In this document: positions 6,959 to 12,228 of the stretch, piece after piece
Layout of the letters: every line of letters starts with the position of its first letter
Numbering within the stretch: position 1 is the first letter of the stretch
From: an uncultured Clostridia bacterium
Lineage (GTDB): Bacteria; Bacillota; Clostridia; Oscillospirales; Ruminococcaceae
Direction: 5' to 3'
Assembly (NCBI GenBank): GCA_946183095.1
Contig: CAMHBE010000026.1
Span: forward strand, 1 to 12,228
DNA length: 12,228 nt
Program-made: the position numbers and the translations under genes
Notes under the pieces: generated by a model
Told to the model about the DNA's origin: nothing
The model's database searches: none
The model's input: the letters and a program-made list of their open reading frames with translations, nothing else

Positions 6959-8290
6959 ATGGATAATTTAGCGAGAAGGCAGGACAGCTACAGCAGTTCT
7001 GTGCCGGCGGATACGGGGCAGCGCGGCGCTGTCCGAAGAAAACCGCCGATAAAGATAGTATCGTCCGCCACCACCGCCGTTCCCGCAAGAGGGGTGAGCA
7101 GACCCGCGCCGTCACGCAGGACGGTAAAAGCTCCGGCAGACGCGGCAGTTCCCAAAAACAAGAAACGAATAATCGACTTCTCGATACCGCAGAAATTCGA
7201 CTTCTCATTTTTCCTGATAGTCGTTATACTGCTTGCCTTCGGGCTGATAATGCTGTTCTCGGCGACCTACGCATCCGCAAAAGTCGGCTACGGCGACAGT
7301 TACTACTTCATAAAACGTCAGCTCGTGTTCGCGGTCATGGGACTTGCGGCAATGATAGTCATTTCGTTCATCGACTACCATATCCTGATGAACAAGCTGA
7401 TACTGCGAGCCGCGATAGTGATATCCGCGGGACTGATGATACTTGTCCGTTTTACGGGAAGTACAGTCAACGGCGCGGAACGCTGGCTTCGTGTCGGTGA
7501 GATAACGATACAGCCGTCGGAGATACTCAAATTCGTCACTATCATGGTCATAGCCGAGTATATGCAGCGCAACTACGACAAGATGAAGAGCTTCGTACAC
7601 GGCTTCATACCAATAATGGTACGCGTAGGCATTGCCTGTGCGCTGGTGGTAATGCAGCCGCATCTTTCCGCGACGCTCATCATCCTCGCCATATCCGTCG
7701 CAATGGTATTCATAGGAGGCGCAAGGATCCCTCATGTACTGCTGGTAGTGGGACTTATAGCGCTGGCGGCGATAATGGTATTCACGGTATTCCCGATGAT
7801 GGGATTTGACTACGTTTCGGACAGAATGCGCAGCTTCAACGACCCCGAAGCCGATATACGCGACACCACCTATCAGACATACCAGTCACTTATCGCCATA
7901 GGCTCCGGCGGCTGGTTCGGGCAGGGGCTCGGCAACTCCCACCAGAAGTACAGCTACCTCCCCTTCGTAAACAACGACTTCATCTTCTCGGTAATAGTCG
8001 AGGAACTCGGATTTGTGGGCGCAGTGGTCATAGTTCTGCTGTTCCTGATACTGATAATACGCGGATTTTACATCGCCGCGTCGGCTCCGGATAAGTTCGG
8101 CACGCTGCTGTGCGCGGGTATCGTCATCCAGATAGGCGTGCAGGCGTTCCTCAACATAGCGGTGGCATCGAACGCGTTCTTCAATACGGGCGTGTCGCTG
8201 CCGTTCCTCAGCTACGGCGGTACGGCGCTGATGATGCAGCTCGCGGAAATGGGCGTTGTGCTCAACATCTCACGAAAGGCTTCGATATAA
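6959..8290 (+). CDS. ftsW: Septal peptidoglycan glycosyltransferase FtsW (SEDS family)
   Basis: FtsW is a multi-pass membrane SEDS protein that polymerises lipid II into glycan strands at the septum, paired with a class B PBP such as the one encoded upstream. The 443-residue product has a basic, Ala/Pro/Arg-rich cytoplasmic head of about 80 residues, then the first membrane helix (about 82-102) and further helices. Motifs: NGAERWLRVGEITIQPSEILKF, QPHLSATLIIL, GSGGWFGQGLGNSHQKYSYLP, and the NNDFIFSVIVEELGFVG loop in which D340 aligns with the essential Asp297 of E. coli FtsW; near the C terminus LPFLSYGGTALMMQL is typical. RodA is the alternative family member, but the dcw position favours FtsW. 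AAAGGA (6942-6947) is 11 bases from the ATG, slightly far. The stop overlaps the murG start (TAATG). Confidence 0.95.
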   Translation: MDNLARRQDSYSSSVPADTGQRGAVRRKPPIKIVSSATTAVPARGVSRPAPSRRTVKAPADAAVPKNKKRIIDFSIPQKFDFSFFLIVVILLAFGLIMLFSATYASAKVGYGDSYYFIKRQLVFAVMGLAAMIVISFIDYHILMNKLILRAAIVISAGLMILVRFTGSTVNGAERWLRVGEITIQPSEILKFVTIMVIAEYMQRNYDKMKSFVHGFIPIMVRVGIACALVVMQPHLSATLIILAISVAMVFIGGARIPHVLLVVGLIALAAIMVFTVFPMMGFDYVSDRMRSFNDPEADIRDTTYQTYQSLIAIGSGGWFGQGLGNSHQKYSYLPFVNNDFIFSVIVEELGFVGAVVIVLLFLILIIRGFYIAASAPDKFGTLLCAGIVIQIGVQAFLNIAVASNAFFNTGVSLPFLSYGGTALMMQLAEMGVVLNISRKASI

Positions 8291-9414
8291 TGAGAGTTAT
8301 ACTTGCGGCGGGAGGAACTGCCGGACACATCAATCCCGCGCTTGCGATAGCGGATAAGATACGCGCGCTCTTCCCCGATGCCGTTATAAAATTCGTCGGT
8401 GCGCAGGGCGGCATGGAGGAGCGTCTCGTCAGAAAGGCGGGCTATGACTTCACCGCTTTCAGAATGGCGGGATTGCAGAGAAAACTCACGCCCCGCAATA
8501 TCAAGCGGAACATACAGGCTGTGCATTACTACATCACGGCAAGGGGCGACGCGCACAAGCTGCTGAAAGAGTTCGCGCCCGATGTGGCGATAGGCACCGG
8601 CGGCTATGCCTGCGCACCCGTGCTGACGGCGGCGGCGAAAATGGGCATAAAGACCGCGATACACGAGAGCAATTCCCTGCCGGGGATAACCACAACGATG
8701 CTGTCGAAGCACGTTGACAAGGTGCTCGTATCGAACGAGGATGTCATCGCCCACCTTTCCCGCAAGGATAACTGCGTGATAACGGGAAATCCCCTGCGCA
8801 GCAACATCCCGATAGAAGAACGCAGCGCGGCAAGAGAAAAACTCGGACTGCCGGAAGGAATGACAATAGTTTCGTTCGGCGGCAGTCTCGGAGCAAACAA
8901 GATAAGCGAGGCGGTAGTAGGCCTGCTGAAATGGGAACAGGAGGTCGGCAACATAAACCACATACACTCCTTCGGCGGCAACGGCAGAGATATGTTCGAG
9001 GGCTTGCTGAAAGAGAGCGGAGCGGAAACAAACGAAAGGTTCAGGGCGAGAGAATACATAGACAATATGTACACCTGTCTGTGCGCGGCGGACCTCGTGA
9101 TATCGCGGGCGGGCGCAATGACACTGACGGAGCTGAAAGCCACCGGGAGAGCGAGCATACTCATCCCCTTCCCGCAGGCTGCGGAAAATCATCAGTATTA
9201 CAACGCTCTTACAATGAGCAAAAACGGTGCGGCAATACTTATAGAAGATAAAGAACTGAGCGCGGAAAGGCTGCTCAAAGAAGTGAGGTATTTATATAAT
9301 AACAGAGATAAACTCGAAGAAATGGGAAACTGCGCCGCAAAGCTCAACATACCGGATTCCACCGACCGCGTCGTCGGAAACATCCTCGACCTGATTAAAA
9401 ACGATAATCCATAG
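8290..9414 (+). CDS. murG: UDP-GlcNAc:lipid I N-acetylglucosaminyltransferase MurG
   Basis: MurG is a peripheral membrane GT-B glycosyltransferase on the cytoplasmic face that adds GlcNAc to lipid I, giving lipid II. The 374-residue length is normal. The N-terminal glycine-rich loop GGTAGHINPA spans residues 8-17, GTGGYACAP follows in the acceptor domain, ITGNPLR marks the linker, and the C-terminal UDP-GlcNAc domain shows SFGGSLGA, SRAGAMTLTEL and IPFPQAAENHQYYNA. The start is the ATG overlapping the ftsW stop; the frame remains open upstream inside ftsW, but homology begins at MRVILAAGG. The one-base overlap suggests translational coupling with ftsW. The gene is followed by a 133-base gap with a strong hairpin, so it may be the last gene of a transcript for part of the message. 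Confidence 0.97.
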   Translation: MRVILAAGGTAGHINPALAIADKIRALFPDAVIKFVGAQGGMEERLVRKAGYDFTAFRMAGLQRKLTPRNIKRNIQAVHYYITARGDAHKLLKEFAPDVAIGTGGYACAPVLTAAAKMGIKTAIHESNSLPGITTTMLSKHVDKVLVSNEDVIAHLSRKDNCVITGNPLRSNIPIEERSAAREKLGLPEGMTIVSFGGSLGANKISEAVVGLLKWEQEVGNINHIHSFGGNGRDMFEGLLKESGAETNERFRAREYIDNMYTCLCAADLVISRAGAMTLTELKATGRASILIPFPQAAENHQYYNALTMSKNGAAILIEDKELSAERLLKEVRYLYNNRDKLEEMGNCAAKLNIPDSTDRVVGNILDLIKNDNP

Positions 9415-9419
9415 TCTAT

Positions 9420-9464
9420 ACCGCGGTCACATCAGCACCGGCTGTTCTGTCCGCGGTTCTCTTT
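9420..9464 (+). terminator. Possible weak intrinsic terminator or attenuator after murG
   Basis: ACCGCGG (9420-9426) can pair with CCGCGGT (9451-9457). Nested inside are ACA/TGT (9429-9431 with 9448-9450) and CAGC/GCTG (9433-9436 with 9441-9444) around an ACCG loop. A T-rich tail, TTCTCTTT at 9457-9464, follows. The tail has interrupting C residues, so termination would be partial at best. It lies 6 bases after the murG stop and about 85 bases before murA. Confidence 0.35.
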
Positions 9465-9484
9465 AGAGCTGCCTATCCGGGCGC

Positions 9485-9514
9485 TTCTCACCAATATCGC
9501 TCTTTCTGCATAAT
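9485..9514 (+). promoter_or_regulatory. Weak candidate promoter for murA
   Basis: TTCTCA at 9485-9490 and CATAAT at 9509-9514, with an 18-base spacer and TG directly before the -10, could form a sigma-A promoter with a leader of about 27 bases. Two mismatches in the -35 make this weak; the case rests partly on the preceding hairpin that could end the murG message. Confidence 0.22.
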
Positions 9515-9547
9515 ATGAGAGAAAAAGCAGAAAAAGGGTGATATAAT

Positions 9548-10810
9548 ATGTCGTCGGGAAGAAAGCTCATCATACACGGCGGTAGGCGGATAGAAGGAGA
9601 GATAGCCGTGCAGGGCGCAAAGAACAGCGCTCTGCCGATACTCGCGGCAGCAGTTATGTGCAAAGGCAGATGCGAGATATACAACTGCCCCGCGCTGTCA
9701 GATTGTGACGCGGCGTGCAGGATCCTGACATCTCTCGGCTGCGCGTGCAGGCGGGAAGAAAGCTGCGTATGCACAGACGCGTCCGCTGTCGGCAGAAACG
9801 AGATATCCGAAAAGCTGATGCGCGAGATGCGTTCATCTATCATATTTATGGGTGCACTGCTCGGGCGGTGCGGTCAGTGCAGGATGTCGTTCCCCGGAGG
9901 ATGCGAGATAGGCTCACGCCCGATAGATTTCCACCTCGACGCGTTCCGCAGAATGGGCACGAAGATACACGAGGAGCACGGCTACATAGTCTGCACGGCG
10001 GATAAACTTCGGGGCGCGAAGATATCCTTCCCCGTCCCGTCGGTGGGTGCGACCGAGAACGTCATGCTCGCGGCAGTCCTCGCAGATGGCACCACCGAGA
10101 TACACAACGCCGCAAGAGAGCCGGAGATATGCGACCTTGCGGGATTTCTCACCGCCTGCGGCGCAAAGATAAACGGCGCGGGAACAGGCACCGTCACGAT
10201 AGAGGGTGTACGAAAGCTGTCGGGGTGCAGCTATACGGTGATGCCCGACAGGATAGCAGCCGCCACATATCTGTGCTGCGGAGCGATAACGCGGGGAGAG
10301 ATACTGCTGACGCACTGCGACCACGGTTCGCTGGTACCCGTTACGGCAGTGCTCGAACAGACCGGATGCAGCATCTACAGTTTCGGAAGCGACAGCGTTT
10401 ACCTGAATGCCCGAAAGACGCTGAAAGCGCCGGGAGTTATAAGAACAGCGCCGTATCCGGGTTTCCCGACAGACGCGCAGCCCCCGCTCATGGCGCTGTG
10501 TACGACATTGCCGGGAACGTCGATGTTCGTAGAAACTATCTTCGAGAACCGGTACCGCCATGTCAGTGAACTTACCCGTCTCGGCGCAAAGATAAAAGTC
10601 GAGGGGCAGGTCGCGGTCGTTGAGGGCGTGAACAGACTGTCCGGCGCGGAACTCGAGGCGGGAGATCTCCGCGGCGGCGCGGCAATGGTCACTGCGGCGC
10701 TGTTCGCCGAGGGCGTAACGAAAATAGGTCATACCTGCTACATCAGCCGGGGTTATGAAGATATAGAAGGCTGTCTGAAAAGCGTCGGCGCAGACATCAG
10801 AACAGCCTGA
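9548..10810 (+). CDS. murA: UDP-N-acetylglucosamine 1-carboxyvinyltransferase MurA
   Basis: MurA transfers enolpyruvyl from phosphoenolpyruvate to UDP-GlcNAc in the cytosol, the first committed step of peptidoglycan synthesis and the target of fosfomycin. The 420-residue product has the two-domain EPT fold signatures: QGAKNSALPILAA with the catalytic Lys/Asn pair (about 25-26), the PGGCEIGSRP loop whose C119 corresponds to the catalytic Cys115 of E. coli, PDRIAAATY, FPTDAQ with the catalytic aspartate, ETIFENRYRHVSEL, and DLRGGAAMV with the conserved arginine. The reactive cysteine is present, so fosfomycin sensitivity is expected at the level of this enzyme. It carries 23 cysteines, nine of them in residues 37-75, which is unusual. 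Firmicutes often have two MurA paralogues; which one this is cannot be told. AAGGG ends 9 bases before the ATG. Confidence 0.95.
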   Translation: MSSGRKLIIHGGRRIEGEIAVQGAKNSALPILAAAVMCKGRCEIYNCPALSDCDAACRILTSLGCACRREESCVCTDASAVGRNEISEKLMREMRSSIIFMGALLGRCGQCRMSFPGGCEIGSRPIDFHLDAFRRMGTKIHEEHGYIVCTADKLRGAKISFPVPSVGATENVMLAAVLADGTTEIHNAAREPEICDLAGFLTACGAKINGAGTGTVTIEGVRKLSGCSYTVMPDRIAAATYLCCGAITRGEILLTHCDHGSLVPVTAVLEQTGCSIYSFGSDSVYLNARKTLKAPGVIRTAPYPGFPTDAQPPLMALCTTLPGTSMFVETIFENRYRHVSELTRLGAKIKVEGQVAVVEGVNRLSGAELEAGDLRGGAAMVTAALFAEGVTKIGHTCYISRGYEDIEGCLKSVGADIRTA

Positions 10811-10834
10811 GCTTTTAACGATCCATAAAACGAA

Positions 10835-10844
10835 AAAAGGGGGG
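10835..10844 (+). promoter_or_regulatory. Misplaced Shine-Dalgarno-like run upstream of ftsQ
   Basis: AAAAGGGGGG at 10835-10844 is the only strong ribosome-binding-like motif before ftsQ, but it lies 49 bases upstream of the ATG at 10894. It directly abuts an out-of-frame ATG (10845, a 10-codon frame ending at 10877) and is 7 bases from an in-frame ATT at 10852. It bears on the choice of the ftsQ start. Confidence 0.4.
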
Positions 10845-10893
10845 ATGCGCTATTCCGGATTTTCACAGGCTCAATAAGAGCAAGACCGTTGAA

Positions 10894-11967
10894 ATGAGCA
10901 AAAAAGAGCTGAATGACAGGCTCCGCAAAGAAACGGAAATGTCGGCAAAAAAGGCACAGAAGAAAAAAACGCCCGAAAAGCCCACAAAAAAACAGCAGAA
11001 GATAGTTGAACAGACGAGAACGCAGCTCCCGCCGCAAAGCCCCGTCCGCAGACAGCGCGAGGAGGAAATGAAGAAGCGCGCGGAACGTGAAAAGCGCGAG
11101 AAACGCCGCCGCAAACGCGGAAGCTACATCGTTTACTACGTTATCCTCGGCATAATCGCCGCCGTAACGTTCGCTGTACTGTCCGTGACCGTGCTTTTCA
11201 ACGCCGAACAGATAGTTATCGAAGGCGAAACGGAATACAGCGACGCGCAGATCATCGAAGCCAGCGGACTTCAGGGAAACGAAAACCTTGTAAGACTGAA
11301 CACATCGGGAATCCCCGAAAAAATACTCGACAAGCTCGTAAAACTTGACAGCGTAAAGGTCGATAAGGTGTTCCCCTCAACGATAAAAATAACAGCGGAA
11401 CCCGCCGTTCCCATGGCAAGTTTCCGCTATAACTCGCAGTATTACGTAATTTCACACATCGGAAGAGTTATCGAGATATCGGGCGACACTCCGGACTGTA
11501 TGCAGATCATAGGCTACGTCCCCGCGGAGTCCGTCATTGTCGGCAGCTTCATCACCGCCGAGGATCCCGAACAGGACACGCTCGTTTCCGAAATAAGCGG
11601 AGCGCTCGAAAAAGCGGGCATCGACAATATCACCACCGTCAACATCACCGATAAGCTCGATATCGTCATAACATACGATGACCGCATAGATATGTATATC
11701 GGCTCGGTATTGCAGCTCGACGAGAAAATGCGCATAGCACATGAGCTTCTGTACAAGGGGTATATCTCCGATACAGACCGCGTAACGCTCGACATTTCCG
11801 ACACGAGCAAGGCTATCCAGCGCCCGATAACGATGCAGGCTGTCACGGCAGCTCCCGCGGAACCGGAGACAGACACTTCCGCCGCCAACGAGGACGGCAC
11901 TCCCGCAGAGGAAACCACCGGAGAAACTGCGGAGGAAAACGGCGAGACTGCGCCGGAGTCCGCGTAA
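10894..11967 (+). CDS. ftsQ: Cell division protein FtsQ/DivIB
   Basis: FtsQ/DivIB is a bitopic membrane protein whose extracellular POTRA domain binds FtsL and DivIC and regulates the septal FtsW-PBP synthase. The 357-residue product has a very basic, Lys/Arg/Glu-rich cytoplasmic head of about 75 residues, one transmembrane helix at about 77-101, a POTRA domain at about 103-171 (QIVIEGETEYSDAQIIEASGL, then DSVKVDKVFPSTIKITAEP), and the beta domain beginning YYVISHIGRVIE. The last 40 or so residues form an acidic, Thr/Pro/Ala-rich low-complexity tail outside the cell. The ATG at 10894 lacks a good ribosome binding site; an in-frame ATT at 10852 with a G-run 7 bases upstream would add 14 residues (IPDFHRLNKSKTVE). 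The family call is firm from architecture and from position after murA; the start is uncertain. Confidence 0.88.
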   Translation: MSKKELNDRLRKETEMSAKKAQKKKTPEKPTKKQQKIVEQTRTQLPPQSPVRRQREEEMKKRAEREKREKRRRKRGSYIVYYVILGIIAAVTFAVLSVTVLFNAEQIVIEGETEYSDAQIIEASGLQGNENLVRLNTSGIPEKILDKLVKLDSVKVDKVFPSTIKITAEPAVPMASFRYNSQYYVISHIGRVIEISGDTPDCMQIIGYVPAESVIVGSFITAEDPEQDTLVSEISGALEKAGIDNITTVNITDKLDIVITYDDRIDMYIGSVLQLDEKMRIAHELLYKGYISDTDRVTLDISDTSKAIQRPITMQAVTAAPAEPETDTSAANEDGTPAEETTGETAEENGETAPESA

Positions 11968-12063
11968 GTCCCGCTATACTGCCAAAAAATGGCAAAAACC
12001 ACAATATTTAGAGGCAAATTTAAAAATTGTCCACTAAATATGAAAATTTTTTTTGAAAAACTA
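11968..12063 (+). promoter_or_regulatory. AT-rich upstream region of the last gene's promoter
   Basis: Base composition drops sharply to A/T after about 11985, with A and T tracts including eight T residues at 12047-12054, just upstream of the -35 element. This resembles a UP element for RNA polymerase alpha binding. A frame of 62 codons (11989-12177) crosses the promoter but has no ribosome binding site or family features and is not called. Confidence 0.35.
11980..11994 (+). repeat. Short inverted repeat after ftsQ
   Basis: TGCCA (11980-11984) and TGGCA (11990-11994) flank five A residues, 12 bases after the ftsQ stop. The stem is short and an A-run rather than a T-run follows, so a + strand terminator is unlikely. 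It may be a protein-binding palindrome or chance. Confidence 0.3.
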
Positions 12064-12092
12064 TTGAAATTTTCTTCAAAATCTGCTACAAT
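12064..12092 (+). promoter_or_regulatory. Strong sigma-A-type promoter upstream of the last gene
   Basis: TTGAAA (-35, 12064-12069) and TACAAT (-10, 12087-12092) are separated by exactly 17 bases, with an extended TG at 12084-12085. Each hexamer differs from consensus at one position. Transcription would start near 12098-12100 and give a leader of about 97 bases before the GTG at 12196. This is the best promoter in the window. Confidence 0.8.
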
Positions 12093-12129
12093 AGATTGTG
12101 ATGAAATACGGTTGTTAAGCGGGTTTGAC

Positions 12130-12154
12130 GTTCACAGCGAGCAGATTTGTGAAC
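12130..12154 (+). promoter_or_regulatory. Hairpin or operator-like inverted repeat in the leader
   Basis: GTTCACA (12130-12136) and TGTGAAC (12148-12154) are perfect 7-base inverted repeats around an 11-base spacer. It lies within the predicted 5' leader, 41 bases upstream of the start codon, so it could act as an RNA hairpin or as a two-fold protein-binding site downstream of the promoter. Confidence 0.5.
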
Positions 12155-12180
12155 ATTCGCGCCGTGATGTTGAATAAATC

Positions 12181-12187
12181 AGGAGGT
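12181..12187 (+). promoter_or_regulatory. Ribosome binding site of the last gene
   Basis: AGGAGGT is a near-perfect anti-16S match; its AGGAGG core ends 9 bases before the GTG at 12196. A TTG at 12194 in another frame hits a stop after five codons. Confidence 0.85.
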
Positions 12188-12195
12188 AACGTATT

Positions 12196-12228
12196 GTGGC
12201 AATCGAAATAGATGAAGAAGGCTTTGAA
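12196..12228 (+). CDS. ftsZ: Start of a gene, probably ftsZ (3' partial)
   Basis: Eleven codons are visible from a GTG start, reading MAIEIDEEGFE, and the frame runs off the window end. The promoter, leader and AGGAGGT site just upstream show that a well-expressed gene begins here. FtsZ, the tubulin-like GTPase that forms the Z-ring, is the usual gene after ftsQ in clostridial dcw clusters, and a short acidic N terminus before the GTPase domain suits it. FtsA would normally open with an actin-like IDIGTS motif very early, which does not appear in these residues. No diagnostic FtsZ motif (such as the glycine-rich T4 loop) is within the window, so the name rests on context only. Confidence 0.6.
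   Translation, partial: MAIEIDEEGFE

Noticed and set aside
8110..8289. Upstream start for murG inside ftsW.
   Set aside because: MurG homology begins at the ATG at 8290, and the extra residues would be out-of-frame ftsW sequence.
11989..12177. 62-codon + strand frame between ftsQ and the last gene.
   Set aside because: It spans the strong promoter and leader, has no ribosome binding site, and shows no coding signature.
1..12228. CRISPR arrays, tRNA or rRNA genes, transposase genes, phage or defence genes.
   Set aside because: None seen on either strand: coding space is filled by core division and wall genes, and no regularly spaced repeats or RNA gene features appear in the gaps.

Overview
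This window is the core of a division and cell wall (dcw) cluster, all on the + strand. The order is mraZ (5' end missing), rsmH, ftsL, a PASTA-containing class B penicillin-binding protein, murE, mraY, ftsW, murG, murA, ftsQ/divIB, and the first 11 codons of a gene that by position is probably ftsZ. The sequence suggests a Gram-positive Clostridia/Oscillospiraceae (Ruminococcus-like) bacterium. The grounds are: GC slightly above half by eye; strong AGGAGG-type ribosome binding sites; GTG and TTG starts; a dcw PBP carrying two PASTA domains; a DivIB-type FtsQ with a very basic cytoplasmic head; a MurE with the DNPR motif of meso-diaminopimelate-adding enzymes; and heavy use of the AUA isoleucine codon. 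The taxonomic placement is inference.

Layout. Positions 1-1823 hold mraZ, rsmH and ftsL, with mraZ and rsmH sharing one base (TAATG). A 78-base gap carries a possible extended -10 promoter and an excellent ribosome binding site for the transpeptidase gene (1902-4256). Next comes a 174-base gap with an imperfect tandem repeat and three hairpins, which looks like an inserted intergenic repeat and ends against the murE ribosome binding site. Then follow murE (probable TTG start at 4431), mraY, ftsW and murG; ftsW and murG again share one base. A 133-base gap with a GC-rich hairpin separates murG from murA. ftsQ follows with an ambiguous start. A 228-base AT-rich gap then holds a near-consensus promoter, a leader hairpin and an ideal ribosome binding site for the last gene.

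The genes work together. MurA makes the first committed peptidoglycan precursor. MurE adds meso-DAP. MraY and MurG build lipid I and lipid II. FtsW polymerises and the PBP cross-links at the septum. FtsL and FtsQ/DivIB regulate that FtsW-PBP pair. RsmH methylates 16S rRNA and MraZ is the cluster's transcription regulator. murF, murD, murC, murB and ftsA are not present in this stretch, although several of them often lie inside such clusters.

I do not see an undescribed biological system here. The genes are ordinary core genes. What merits a second look is between them (repeat element, hairpins, promoter and leader of the last gene) and in some protein details (cysteine-rich MurA, MraY histidine motif, FtsL tail, uncertain starts of murE and ftsQ).
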